Assembly (NCBI GenBank): GCA_918797485.1
Contig: CAKKNE010000006.1
Location: 1,550,001 to 1,614,000, forward strand
Direction of reading: 5' to 3'
Length of the DNA stretch: 64,000 nt
Origin: Pelagomonas calceolata
Lineage: Eukaryota; Sar; Pelagophyceae; Pelagomonadales; Pelagomonadaceae
The first letter of the stretch is position 1, and every line of letters begins with the position of its first letter. Positions 19,001-27,302 of the stretch are shown here, piece by piece. Position numbers and translations under genes: made by a program. Under the pieces are notes generated by a model. It did not search any database, had not been told where the DNA came from, and was given only the letters and a program-made list of their open reading frames with translations.

Positions 19001-20175
19001 TCGCTCACGTAGGTTTTGCCGTCGCCGCCCGTCAACAACAACCCCGGCAGGGCCTTGTTGTTCTGGCAGCCCGGTTCGATGAGCCTCCAGTTCGCGCCAC
19101 CGTCCCCGGATAGCCAGACGTCGTTCTTGAGCACGGCCGGCTCGCGCCACGTCGAGTGCCCGGCCCGGCCCCGCATCTGCATCTGTTTGGGGGACGTGAG
19201 CCCCACGGTCCGGTCGTTCGCGAGGCGCTTGTGCTCCCGCGCCCGGCCCCCGATCAGAAAAAGGTTGCCCTTGTGCTCGGCGAGCTGGTGGAACCGTCGC
19301 GGCGAGAACCAGCCCCGGTACATCCCGTCGATCTCCACCTCGCCTTTCTTGCCAAACCACGTTTGACGGGGCATCCGCGTGAACCACTTCCTCGACTGAC
19401 AGTCGATGCCCGCGGTCACGTGTGACGGGTACTTGTCCGACGTCTTGCCCTCGCTCCACTGCTGGAGCGGCAGCTGGCACTGGATGAATTCCTCGTACGT
19501 CTCGCCCGAGTCAGGGACGCGGCCCGGCGCGCGCTGCTCCCACCGGAGCAAGGACCAGAGCTTCGGCATCTTGTGGTCGTAGCGCGTCCGGTCGATCATG
19601 TCGTACATGCCCAGCCACGTCCGGGGCTTGGCCCGTAATCGCCACACGTCGTTCCGGAACCCGTGCGACGGGTTGCCCGCGTCGTGCTGCTTCCTCCGGT
19701 TCGCCTTCGTGAAGGTCGCGCTAAAGTCGTCGCCGCCCACGAGGTACAGGTGGTACCTGTTGTCGTGGATCACCTTGCAGCACCGATCTCTCGAGCAGAC
19801 CGGGTCCGACCCCTGGACGGCGATGTCGACGCACTCCTCGCTGTCGCCGCCCGCGCAGTCGCCGTCCACCCTGCACAGCTGCGCGCTGTCCGCGACGGTC
19901 TCCGAGCCCGTCTTCTTGCACTTGCGCTCGTACATGCAGACGGTCTCGGCGGCGCAGGCGCGCGTCGCCATGCACGCTTCGTTCGAAACGGCCGTGGCGT
20001 GGCCCAACCGGCCGCTCCAGTGGCTCCGATTCTTCGACGGCGTCGCCATGTAGGGCACGGCCAGGTTCTGGCGCAGCGCGCCCGTCGTCTGCGCCCAGTT
20101 CGCGGCGTCTACGCTAGGGATTAGTAAGAGGAGCCATCGTCGTCGTCTCGTTTTTCTGTGGGCCGCGGTGGCCAT
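16036..20175 (-). CDS. Large type I membrane protein with Kelch-like repeats and duplicated cysteine cassette
   Basis: 1379 residues from the ATG ending at 20175 (MATAAHRKTRRRRWLLLLIPSVDAA, signal peptide). The ectodomain has repeated Kelch-type strands: YHLYLVGGDDF, GNLFLIGGRA, GIMFLVGGFV, FALWVIGGRTG, RVYVIGGEGQ and KVYVLGGLEN, which suggest a beta-propeller. A cysteine cassette occurs twice with high DNA similarity (minus-strand copies at 17911-18016 and 19822-19927), reading CRVDGDCAGGDSEECVD and CRVDSDCAGGDNEECVD; a shorter relative is CKVDTDCYSPSEEC. Near the C-terminus comes one membrane helix (YIGYSVLSFLTCVLVAY), then a long, almost pure Lys/Arg/Glu cytosolic tail. It is a surface adhesion or sensing protein of unknown ligand. 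An upstream in-frame ATG reaches 20313 but would mask the signal peptide. Confidence 0.75.
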   Translation of the reverse strand: MATAAHRKTRRRRWLLLLIPSVDAANWAQTTGALRQNLAVPYMATPSKNRSHWSGRLGHATAVSNEACMATRACAAETVCMYERKCKKTGSETVADSAQLCRVDGDCAGGDSEECVDIAVQGSDPVCSRDRCCKVIHDNRYHLYLVGGDDFSATFTKANRRKQHDAGNPSHGFRNDVWRLRAKPRTWLGMYDMIDRTRYDHKMPKLWSLLRWEQRAPGRVPDSGETYEEFIQCQLPLQQWSEGKTSDKYPSHVTAGIDCQSRKWFTRMPRQTWFGKKGEVEIDGMYRGWFSPRRFHQLAEHKGNLFLIGGRAREHKRLANDRTVGLTSPKQMQMRGRAGHSTWREPAVLKNDVWLSGDGGANWRLIEPGCQNNKALPGLLLTGGDGKTYVSDKSNVCKVDTDCYSPSEECTGVDKSRDESTGICTCKIWSPREQHRVAIHRGIMFLVGGFVTVHRSYCEGDACGDVDAGGYREYLSDVWYWDLNTWLSEGDDGQKNTWEENTIGAGFAGRGGHSLSVLEMLPKDGLGVQAKGIFALWVIGGRTGSADDKSRDAVLDDAWYAEVPMHPCPVGTIPPDGLDECVDVGAGTWEWLNACPDGCGFPARSGHATVVDLPSESNLFTQRVYVIGGEGQDGSLLGDVWSTGWECTHDGQQAGSRTKVPTAAATDTVNEPSRGVWRGFCTSKICLEGKCEAGDPNNDINLVKTELQDGLDQDNKYCFTRKCKKTDALTVANSAQLCRVDSDCAGGDNEECVDITWTEDDEQHYVACVEEEDCPAMASCRAKPRWRRDYDPDALFRAKVPGGAFMPESTFVEDVEGAVTGTPGEYYSQCDFDPIGAWFYDAGAPQQHYVDGDSPVEKLVKVYLPTAETEPSHAGDQGYPSVYQQCQNHYGIVPRRKQLITDGTDGTQDRLGMLHTLGIHTIRDLAEATREQIVELRGYRNPGATPLVDDVYEDVCDHKAFAEALLEKCHVTPHQHPLTHFDLETFAPWNVEVEFAPGSPPLGAKPRGFEDDDERAFGKDAVLDGEASGSLKEEDKLKTWAVGSPFKARWHCGRDQYPCQNPRPAVPAEEIIAGWDGCKTILGGGTVDVPGIGGVPPPDDVKDPEPLVRELICKQNPGPRAYHTGVFFDGKVYVLGGLENKTSLKTAQDMWYRDDNLPRAELGDRVPAKADLSTITTMFDVPQYQFHAKAADEAVMFEYLVYDADENQVVRTWDRSLGKAQVNWLDKYYENGPGSGFYIFYVRAVDAAGNVDVVFDGLRFRNMYKWKYNTRLPWDYIGYSVLSFLTCVLVAYKEYQRRKRKAAMERYAIKRMRRKFKGAQKEMNKGGVDWRKMMDDDKKKRKKKDKKKGSEKKKAKDREKQKAKKAKQKEKEKLKKKRE

Positions 20176-20519
20176 CCTTTGCTCCCCTGCTCGGCCCTGG
20201 GAGGGGCAGCACTCAGGCCCGACGCCAGCCGTGTCGGTCGCCGGTCGACGCGCGCGTGATGGCCCGTAGAGGTCTCTGCTGCGCGTGCGGGCTGCCCGGG
20301 TGCGCTGGGGCACCGTCCGAGGCTGAAAAGCGCTGGATCAGCGGACTACTTGCTACCCTAGCCCTGACATACTAGGATGGTGGGAAAGCCCGGCCTGCCA
20401 CTGGACGGGGTGTCTTAGGCCGCTCCGCGCGGGTCCAGCGGCAACGGCACGCCGTGGCGACGCCCCTCCTGCACCAAACGCGGTGCCAACGCGAGAGATA
20501 AACTTGCGCGCCCTTAGCC
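20176..20519. other. Spacer between two minus-strand genes
   Basis: 344 bp upstream of the large surface-protein gene and downstream of the clathrin light chain. No ORF, RNA or repeat was recognised. It presumably includes the promoter of the minus-strand gene starting at 20175. Confidence 0.3.
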
Positions 20520-21089
20520 CTAGGACGACCCCAGCGCGTCCATGTCGACGTCGTTGCTCCGCTTCGGGTCGTTCTTGAGGCGCACCAGCAGGCGGCGCAT
20601 GATGGACGTGTCCTCATTATCAACGTCGGCTTGCGCGCCGCCGATCAACTCGACGACCTTCTCGAAGGGGTTAGCCGGGACCGGTCTCTCCAACATCGCT
20701 TTGAGCTCATCGTCGTGGTCCCGGTTCGACGCTTGTTTTTGCGCTTTTTTGTCCGTGTTCTGGTCGTAGAACGTGTCCAGGTCTCGTTCCGCTTTATCTT
20801 TGCGCTCCTTGGTCAAAGCTTCCTCCTTCGCGGCGCGCTCCGCGACCTTCGCCTCGAAGGCTCGTTGTGCCTCAGCTTGGGGGCTGGCGTCGGCCGCGAG
20901 GAAGGGGTCGGCCGGGGGTTCGGGCGGGTCGACGGCGCCGAAGGGGTCGTCCTGCTGTACCGGCGCAGCGGCCAGAGGGTCGGCGCCGAAGGCGTCCTCT
21001 TGCGCCGGGGGCGCGGCCTCGTCCGCCGCGGCGAAGGGGTCGGCGGCGACGGGGGGGGGGTCGTCCGCGGCCGCGAAGGGGTCGGCCAT
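20520..21089 (-). CDS. CLC: Clathrin light chain
   Basis: 189 residues. The N-terminal half has repeated DPFAAAD/DPF motifs, the classic linear motifs that bind the adaptor appendage domain. The middle is a charged coiled coil (EAKVAERAAKEEALTKERKDKAERDLDTFYDQ), the heavy-chain-binding helix. The C-terminus PFEKVVELIGGAQ followed by MRRLLVRLKNDPK matches the conserved end of light chains, where vertebrate and plant proteins have a V.xLxD..x.SRMR.xL..LK block. It coats clathrin vesicles at the plasma membrane and trans-Golgi and regulates triskelion assembly. Length is in the family range (170-250). The next gene upstream on the plus strand is a carbamoyltransferase, with no functional link. 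Confidence 0.85.
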   Translation of the reverse strand: MADPFAAADDPPPVAADPFAAADEAAPPAQEDAFGADPLAAAPVQQDDPFGAVDPPEPPADPFLAADASPQAEAQRAFEAKVAERAAKEEALTKERKDKAERDLDTFYDQNTDKKAQKQASNRDHDDELKAMLERPVPANPFEKVVELIGGAQADVDNEDTSIMRRLLVRLKNDPKRSNDVDMDALGSS

Positions 21090-21434
21090 GGAAGAGGTCA
21101 GGCCAGTTGCGTCGCAGCAAGTAGTGCGGCTGGTCGCGCAGCACCAGTCTCTAGCGAGCCTGAGGCGTGACGATGTAATGCGTGCTCACGCGGTTCGACC
21201 GAGGCTTTTCGCGCTAGTGCCTTACCTTACGCTATGCATGTGGGCTCCGAGTTGTGAAACTGCTGCTGTGCAGCTCTCCGGGACTCTGAGTGGTGAATTG
21301 AGAGCGTCTCTGCTGCTGTGCAGCTCTCCGGGACCCTGAGTGGTGAATTGAGAGCGTCTCTGCTGCTGTGCAGCTCTCCGGGACCCTGAGTGGTGAATTA
21401 GAGCGTCTCTGCCGCTGTGCATTGCTACGCAGCG
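21090..21434. promoter_or_regulatory. Divergent promoter region with tandem repeat
   Basis: 345 bp between clathrin light chain (-) and the carbamoyltransferase (+). It contains a CTAGTG-type motif copy at 21214-21237 (weaker 3' half) and a three-copy 50-bp tandem repeat (separate entry). Confidence 0.45.
21261..21409 (+). repeat. Tandem repeat, three copies of a 50-bp unit
   Basis: The unit starts TGCTGCTGTGCAGCTCTCCG, continues GGACYCTGAGTGGTGAATTG, and ends AGAGCGTCTC. Copies are at 21261-21310, 21311-21360 and 21361-21409 (the third lacks one base), followed by a truncated fourth start (GCCGCTGTGC). Copies differ at very few positions, so the expansion is recent. It ends about 25 bp before the carbamoyltransferase ATG, so it is probably transcribed into the 5' UTR or forms the promoter. 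Confidence 0.9.
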
Positions 21435-23798
21435 ATGCGTGCCCCACTTGTGCTGCTCGCGCTCCTCGCCGGCGGCAGCCGGGCGCTCGCACCGCGCCCG
21501 GTCGCGCTCGGCCTCGTCAAGTACGCGCACAACGCCTGCTGCTGCGTCGTCGACGCGACGACGGGACGCCTGCTCTTCGCCGGCGAGAAGGAGCGACTCA
21601 CGCGCGTGAAAAATGACGGCGGCTGCGTCGGCGATTTGGTGCGGCACGCGCTCCAGGCGTGTCAACGGACGCCGGAGGACGTCGTGAGTGTCGTGGCGAA
21701 CGACCACCACCGGCCCGTACAAGAGACGGAGGCCGCGGCGATCCGCGCGTCTAGGTTAGGCATTTCGTCGCTGATGGATCCGGTGGACGTCCGCGACCCG
21801 TGCAACTTCTGGGACATGCAGCGGGAGATGTCGCATCATCGAGCGCACGCGCTCGGCGCCGTCGCGACGTTCGGGACTGCAGAATGCGGTTTAGTTCTGT
21901 GCATGGACGGGATGGGCGACCGTGCCAAACGCTTCCGCGGGTCTGATGCGGCTCATATTCGCGATTCCATGACGGAGTGCGTCCACGTCCTCAATAGTGG
22001 GCAAGTGGCGTGGAAGGACGTTCCAGATTCCGCGAGGGAGTGCGAGACAATCTACCGGGAGGACCACGGTTCCCTAACACCCATCTTCAAGCGCTGGTGT
22101 CACACACAACCAGAAAACGACCTGCTCAACGCCTACGGGGACTGGTTCGCGTCACCCCTAGATTCGTTGGGGGCCGGCTACTCGCACGCGTCCCACTTGA
22201 TATTTGGGGACTGGAACGCCTGCGGCAAGGTCATGGGCCTCGCGCCCTGGGGTGCTGCTTCCAGCCATTACGACGCGGGCTGGGGGTCGGCGACCAGAAA
22301 CTCCTGGGCGGCGCGCGTCGCGGAGGCTTCGCTAGAAGACCGCCCGCGGATTTATGACGGTGCCGTCTGGCCTTGTTCAGGTGAGGAGGGGTTGAGGGTG
22401 GACCGGGAGGCCCTCGTCGCCATTCTGGACGCCTCATCAAAGAAACTCGACCCGTCGATCGCCTTTCCCGTCAAAAATCTTTGGAAGACAGGAGACGACG
22501 TCCACAGGGCCTGCGGCGCGGTGTTAGCCCATGCGATCCAGCAAGATTTGGAAGACGTGGCGCTGGACTTCGTAAAGAAGGCTAGAAATGAAGTCCCCGA
22601 CGGACGTCGTATCATACTCTGCGGCGGCGTGGCCCTGAACTCGGTGCTCAACGGGAAGATAGAGGGCATGTTTCCCGACGTGGACGTGCTGGTGCCGCCG
22701 GCGCCGGGCGACGAGGGCTGCGCGCTCGGCTGTGCGGTGGCTGCACTAGATTCGATTCCGGACTTCTCTCGCGTCTTACCGAGGGCCGGCGCGGCGCCGG
22801 ACGCGCCGGACGAGGCCCTATCTCATTTTGGCGAGTGGCTCGACATGGAACGGATCGATGATAACAAACTGATTGATGAATGCTCGGAGATGATCGCCAA
22901 GGAAAATACAATAGTGTTCTGGTTCGAAGGCAGATCAGAGTTCGGGCCGCGGGCGCTCGGCCACCGGTCGATCATCGCGCCGGCGACGAGATGTGATACG
23001 GTGGATTTTATCAATGATGTTGTGAAAGGTCGGGAAGATTTTCGGCCCCTGGCGCCGGCGGTCTTGGCGGAGGAGGCTCATGAATGGTTCGAGGGTGGCT
23101 GCCGAGCGTCGCCGTTCATGTCCCGGGTCTGGGTGTTGAAAGAGGAGGCGGCTCGGCGAGTGCCCGCTTGCGCGCATGTGGATCGCACCGCGCGGCCGCA
23201 GACAGTTGGTGAGAACGAGGTAGATATCGCCCGGTACCGTCGACTCATCCAGGGCGTGTTTCGTTTAATAGGTGTGCCCATCGTCCTGAACACGTCGTTC
23301 AACACGAAGCCAGGCGAGCCGATCGTGGAAACGACAAGGGGGGCGATAGCGTCTTTTCTAGCTGCGGCGGCGCGCGGCGCGGGAGCTTGGGATCTGGTTT
23401 TGTGTTTTCCCGGGATTCTGGTGCGAAGCCGCCCGTGCCCTATCGACGACGAGGGCCGCTTCGAGGACGCGGCGCGGTCCCTTCCTGTCAAACGCCACGA
23501 TGATTGGGAGGTGCGCGAGATATGGAATGATGATGGCGCGTCGCAGACGCTGTACGTGAGGGACCTCGACGAGGCCCTCGAGGACGCGGACCGGACGGGC
23601 CGCGGGAGTCATGTCTTTCTGGACGAGCTCGAATGTAGGATTTATGGATTGTGCGACGGCGGTTTGAGCGCCGAGGAGATCGCTTCATCTATCCTTGATG
23701 AATTAGATGAAGACGAATCAGACGAGGTTACAAGAGAGGACGTCTATCTGCGACTCGCGCGGCTCTGGCGGAGGACGCTGATTCGACTCATGTTGTAG
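21435..23798 (+). CDS. NodU/TobZ-type carbamoyltransferase with C-terminal PqqD-like domain
   Basis: 787 residues. N-terminus MRAPLVLLALLAGGSRALAPRP looks like a signal or bipartite targeting peptide. The Kae1-like carbamoyl-adenylate domain shows SHHRAHALGAV, LCMDGMGD, SLGAGYSHASHLIFGDWNACGKVMGLAPWG, LCGGVALNSVLNGKI and PPAPGDEGCALG. The C-terminal carbamoyltransferase domain shows GRSEFGPRALGHRSI, EDFRPLAPAVL and PIVLNTSFN. These enzymes use carbamoyl phosphate and ATP to O-carbamoylate a sugar or secondary metabolite (nodulation factor, tobramycin). The last 70 residues (FLDELECRIYGLCDGGLSAEEIA and following) resemble the PqqD winged-helix fold, which usually binds a peptide leader. The substrate is unknown. 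Bacterial-type enzymes of this kind suggest transfer into the alga, which needs a tree. Confidence 0.85.
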   Translation: MRAPLVLLALLAGGSRALAPRPVALGLVKYAHNACCCVVDATTGRLLFAGEKERLTRVKNDGGCVGDLVRHALQACQRTPEDVVSVVANDHHRPVQETEAAAIRASRLGISSLMDPVDVRDPCNFWDMQREMSHHRAHALGAVATFGTAECGLVLCMDGMGDRAKRFRGSDAAHIRDSMTECVHVLNSGQVAWKDVPDSARECETIYREDHGSLTPIFKRWCHTQPENDLLNAYGDWFASPLDSLGAGYSHASHLIFGDWNACGKVMGLAPWGAASSHYDAGWGSATRNSWAARVAEASLEDRPRIYDGAVWPCSGEEGLRVDREALVAILDASSKKLDPSIAFPVKNLWKTGDDVHRACGAVLAHAIQQDLEDVALDFVKKARNEVPDGRRIILCGGVALNSVLNGKIEGMFPDVDVLVPPAPGDEGCALGCAVAALDSIPDFSRVLPRAGAAPDAPDEALSHFGEWLDMERIDDNKLIDECSEMIAKENTIVFWFEGRSEFGPRALGHRSIIAPATRCDTVDFINDVVKGREDFRPLAPAVLAEEAHEWFEGGCRASPFMSRVWVLKEEAARRVPACAHVDRTARPQTVGENEVDIARYRRLIQGVFRLIGVPIVLNTSFNTKPGEPIVETTRGAIASFLAAAARGAGAWDLVLCFPGILVRSRPCPIDDEGRFEDAARSLPVKRHDDWEVREIWNDDGASQTLYVRDLDEALEDADRTGRGSHVFLDELECRIYGLCDGGLSAEEIASSILDELDEDESDEVTREDVYLRLARLWRRTLIRLML

Positions 23799-23946
23799 TC
23801 TGCGGCGATGGCGATGAGGAGACACGTTGGACGCCATCGGCGCGACATCTGTGCGCTGGCGTGGCTGCGGCGATGGCGTGCGTCGAACCCTTCACGCCGT
23901 CGCCGCGACGTCTCGGACTAATAATGTTGTGACACAATACTCAGAG
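23799..23946. other. Short convergent spacer
   Basis: 148 bp between the carbamoyltransferase stop and the ankyrin-gene stop. It contains an imperfect direct repeat (GGCGATGGCG... near 23807 and 23870; ACGCCATCGGCGCGACATCT vs ACGCCGTCGCCGCGACGTCT). No gene. Confidence 0.5.
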
Positions 23947-25086
23947 TTAGAAGCACCCCCCGACGCCGAAGCAGCCTCCTTGCCCCGACAAATCTTCGTC
24001 GTCGTCCGCCGCGACCCGCTTCCCCTCCAATATCAATTTCACCCGAGCAGCATCGGGCGTCTTGGAGAAGTTCGGAATAGAAGCCGATATTGCAGCAACG
24101 CACGGCTTCGACCGCGCGACGGCCGCATAAAATATAGCTTTCTGGTTGTGGTGGTCGACGACGTCCGCAGGAACACCACTGGCAACTAACATCTGGGCGC
24201 ACAGCGTAGCTTTGTTCTTCGCCGCGTGGTGCAAGGCGGTCCTCCCATCATTGTCCGTGGCCGTGGCGTCGCATCGCGCTCTCAAAAGTAATTCAACGCA
24301 AGCTGCCGCATTGTAAGCCGCGGCCTTCATGAGCGGCGTGTGCCCGTCGGGGTCCGTCCTCAAGTTCTTGTCCGCCTTATGTTGGAGGAGTATCTTAACG
24401 GCTTGCGGGGCATCATTAATACAGCACCAGTGGAGGGCAGCATAGCCTCCTGAACGATCATCCAACGACTTCCGTCGCGCGACCATCTCGGGCGTCAACA
24501 CAGCGACCGCTGCTGGACGGTTCTCGGAGGCCGCCATCAACAGGGGAGCGTAGCCCTGCCGGTTTTTAGCTGTTAAGTCGGCACCATACTCTAGTAATAC
24601 GGAAGCGATTTCCGCGGCGTCGGTTTGCGCAGCGGCTAATAATGGGGTGTCGCCGTATTTATTCCTGTGATCTACTCTAGCTCCAGCCTCGCATAGAGCC
24701 CTTGCTTTCGTGACGCAGGCGTCCATCCTGCTTCTTTGTGTCGAGCCTTTGGCGCCCTGCTGGAGCGCGAAATATTCGTACACTACCTTATGTAGTGGCA
24801 CCTCGCCCTCGGCGTCGGGCCTATTGAGGCCTCGTAGTTCCGCGTCCGTCAGATCGCAGCCTATTTCCCTCAGAGCCGACGAGAGCGCGTTCCGGTGATC
24901 TAACGCAATCTTCTTGTACTGGGACGAGTTCTTCTTGCCCTGCGCTTCCAACTCTTTCAATTGCTTGGCGAGCCTCCGGTGCTCGGGCTCGGGACCCGCG
25001 GGCTTCTTCTTCGTGCTTCGTTTCTTGTGCTCGCTCCGCTTCTTGCGCGGGCGGTCGGCGCTGGGCGGGCGGTCGTAGCTCGACAT
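23947..25086 (-). CDS. Ankyrin-repeat protein with basic N-terminus and Gly-Gly-Cys-Phe tail
   Basis: 379 residues. The first 45 residues are strongly basic (RPRKKRSEHKKRSTKKK, a nuclear-localisation-like stretch). A helical region follows, then six or so ankyrin repeats: GEVPLHKVVYEYF, YGDTPLLAAAQTDAAEIASVL, QGYAPLLMAASENRP, GGYAALHWCCINDAPQAVKIL, DGHTPLMKAAAYNAAACVELL and DGRTALHHAAKNKATLCAQML. The end repeats a short motif, GGCFGVGGCF. Ankyrin repeats bind proteins; the partner is unknown. The start at 25086 is the only ATG that includes the basic stretch. A nuclear or cytosolic adaptor is likely. Confidence 0.75.
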   Translation of the reverse strand: MSSYDRPPSADRPRKKRSEHKKRSTKKKPAGPEPEHRRLAKQLKELEAQGKKNSSQYKKIALDHRNALSSALREIGCDLTDAELRGLNRPDAEGEVPLHKVVYEYFALQQGAKGSTQRSRMDACVTKARALCEAGARVDHRNKYGDTPLLAAAQTDAAEIASVLLEYGADLTAKNRQGYAPLLMAASENRPAAVAVLTPEMVARRKSLDDRSGGYAALHWCCINDAPQAVKILLQHKADKNLRTDPDGHTPLMKAAAYNAAACVELLLRARCDATATDNDGRTALHHAAKNKATLCAQMLVASGVPADVVDHHNQKAIFYAAVARSKPCVAAISASIPNFSKTPDAARVKLILEGKRVAADDDEDLSGQGGCFGVGGCF

Positions 25087-25674
25087 CTTTGGCGCGGCGT
25101 TGTTCTTTACTGAGCTACAGTGCCTTGGCCTGAGCTACGGTGTCTCGCGCTGCGGTGCGGCCAGTCCTTGTTCCTTCCTGGGCTTGGTTCGCGAGCGGCG
25201 GCGGCGGGCAGAGATGCGGCTGCGGCTGCGCTGGCGCAGTAGAGCAGTCGCAACTAGTACCACCGCCACGCCTGCGTGGCTGGAGAGCTGTGAAGTACTG
25301 GAGCGTGAGCAAAAGCAGGCGCGCTAGCGGCTGTGGTACTAGCAAACACACTAGCAACCCAGCACGAAGCATACTAATTGTCGAAAGGGGCCAAGCGGAA
25401 CCCATGGACCTGTCAAGGGCCTGGCGCGGCAGTGAACGACAAACCCGACTTCTCAAAGCTCGCGCCATCTCCGCCGCGCTCTCCTTTGTAGCCCACTTAA
25501 CGCGCGGCCCAGCACCTCAAGTGCGCAGCCAGTGCCTCACCCTAGTCGCTCGCGCTGCACGGCTCGCCGCCGCGCGCTAGAGACGTCTGGAGAGCAAATC
25601 CAGCAGCACAGAGCCCCCCACAGCACGCGACGGCGGCGCCCACCTGACCACACGATTCGTACGCAGGCGCAAGG
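25087..25674. promoter_or_regulatory. Divergent intergenic region, 588 bp
   Basis: Between the ankyrin gene (-) and the RCC1-repeat gene (+). Open frames exist (for example 25140-25580), but they are arginine/alanine-rich shadows without homology or a proper start. Short direct repeats such as TGAGCTACRGTG occur twice near 25110-25142. No tRNA-like cloverleaf was recognised. Confidence 0.4.
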
Positions 25675-27108
25675 ATGGCCGAGAACGTGCTAGGCGCCCT
25701 CGCGGACCTCCAGGAGGAAAGCAAGCCCGAGCCGAAGGAAGGAACTAACGAAGCCGTCAGCTCGGTCATCAAAGTGGAGACGCCCAACGCCACGTCGGTC
25801 TTGTTTTGCGGTAGCGCGGACTTCGCCGCCGCGGCCAAGGGCGCGAGCGGCAAGGCCCAACAGAAAAAAGACGGCGCGAACGGTGAGGAGTTCCGCGCGC
25901 CGGTGATTATCGCCTCGTTGAACGACAAGAAGGTGCGGTATTTGAGCGTGGGGCCGTCGGCGGGCCATATCGTCGCATTAACCGGAGAAGGGACTTATGC
26001 ATGGGGTTTGAACGGCAACGGGCAGCTCGGGCTGGGCGCCAAAGGTGGCTACGTCCACCCCGGGCCCGTGCGGGCGAAGCTGTGGGACGTGGACGGCGAC
26101 ACGCCCATTGCCGTGGCGGCCGGCAACCGGCACACGCTCGTGTTGTACGCGTCCGGTACGATACTATCTTGCGGCGCCGGCGAGCGCGCGCAGCTCGGTT
26201 TAGGTCATAAGGGCGCCGCTTTGAACGATCAAAACAAGCCCCAGAAAGTACCGATCGAAGCCAAAGTAGCCTGCATCGCCGCGGGCCACGACTACTCCCT
26301 ATGCGCTGATGAAGGTGGTGCTTTATACTCGTGGGGCTGGTCCGAGTACGGTAAATTGGGCACGGGCACGGACGGGTCCTACAACACGCGGGACTCGTCC
26401 ATCAAGATCACGTATACGGCCACGGATATCTCCAAAATACCCATGGAAGGTAAAATTATACAAGTCTCGGCGGGCAAGCACCACGCTGCTTGTCTGACGG
26501 ACGAAGGTTTGGGATATACCTGGGGCGACAATGGGTATGGCAAGCTCGGGCACCGGGACCAGAAGCAGCGGAACGCACCTACACGCGTCCAGGGCGCGAG
26601 GTTCTCCACGCTCTTATGTGGCGACGTCTCGACCGCAGGATTAGGCTGGCCCGAGTATCAAGGAAGACCCTTCTCCAAACAGAGTGGAGATGGATTGGTC
26701 TGGGTCTGGGGCGTCCTCAAAGGGTCGAACGGCGAGGGCGCGACGCACCCCGTGCCGAATTATGATGTGCAGGGCTGGGCCATCGACAAATCTAACTTCG
26801 CGCTGGGCGGCACGCACTGCGCGCTGAGTGGCGAGGGCGCCGGCGTGGCCTGGGCCTTTTCGCCCGTCGCGTTCGGCCAACTGGGATTTGGCCCCAACGG
26901 CGTCAAGTCGTCGCACACGGCGAACAAGATGGACGTGGGGGAGGGCCTGGTGGCGCGGCAGGTTGTGGCCAGCGTGGGCCAGACGCATTTACTGGTCGAT
27001 TCCGAGACGGCCAAGGGCGTGGAGACGTGGGAGCCGCCCACGGAACCATTGCCTGCGCCGGCGACGAAGCCGCGCGGGCCGCCGCCCAAGAAGAAGGCCC
27101 GCTCGTAG
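25675..27108 (+). CDS. RCC1-repeat (beta-propeller) protein
   Basis: 477 residues. The protein contains several RCC1 repeats with the GxxxWGxNxxGQLGxG pattern: TYAWGLNGNGQLGLGAKG, ILSCGAGERAQLGLGH, LYSWGWSEYGKLGTG, GYTWGDNGYGKLGH and VAWAFSPVAFGQLGFGP, each followed by xxxxVxxVAAGxxHTLxL. The start MAENVLGALADLQEES and the tail PPPKKKARS (nuclear-localisation-like) frame a seven-bladed-like propeller. RCC1 proper is the Ran nucleotide exchange factor, but many RCC1-family proteins do other jobs. I see no basis to call this the Ran GEF; chromatin or GTPase regulation is possible. It is a single-exon gene. Confidence 0.8.
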   Translation: MAENVLGALADLQEESKPEPKEGTNEAVSSVIKVETPNATSVLFCGSADFAAAAKGASGKAQQKKDGANGEEFRAPVIIASLNDKKVRYLSVGPSAGHIVALTGEGTYAWGLNGNGQLGLGAKGGYVHPGPVRAKLWDVDGDTPIAVAAGNRHTLVLYASGTILSCGAGERAQLGLGHKGAALNDQNKPQKVPIEAKVACIAAGHDYSLCADEGGALYSWGWSEYGKLGTGTDGSYNTRDSSIKITYTATDISKIPMEGKIIQVSAGKHHAACLTDEGLGYTWGDNGYGKLGHRDQKQRNAPTRVQGARFSTLLCGDVSTAGLGWPEYQGRPFSKQSGDGLVWVWGVLKGSNGEGATHPVPNYDVQGWAIDKSNFALGGTHCALSGEGAGVAWAFSPVAFGQLGFGPNGVKSSHTANKMDVGEGLVARQVVASVGQTHLLVDSETAKGVETWEPPTEPLPAPATKPRGPPPKKKARS

Positions 27109-27302
27109 ATGTCCCGCCTAAGGAGGACTGTGGCCTGAGATGATCTGGCTAGTGTCTTACAGCCGCTAGCTCGGGGGAAGCGCTTTACGCATCGCACAGC
27201 TAGGCCAGTGCGCGTCTCTGTACGTCGTACAACATCGCCAGCCGGTGCGTCGTCTGGCGTACAGCTCTACCGCACGCTAGCACTCGTAGCAGCACGGTCA
27301 GC
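27109..27302. promoter_or_regulatory. Intergenic region with strongest CTAGTG...GCTAGC motif
   Basis: 194 bp between tandem genes. The motif at 27149-27170 is CTAGTGTCTTAC directly followed by AGCCGCTAGC. It lies about 135 bp before the next ATG. Confidence 0.45.

Noticed and set aside
25140-25580. 146-residue frame in the divergent spacer
   Set aside because: No homology or coding pattern; spacer is likely promoter DNA.
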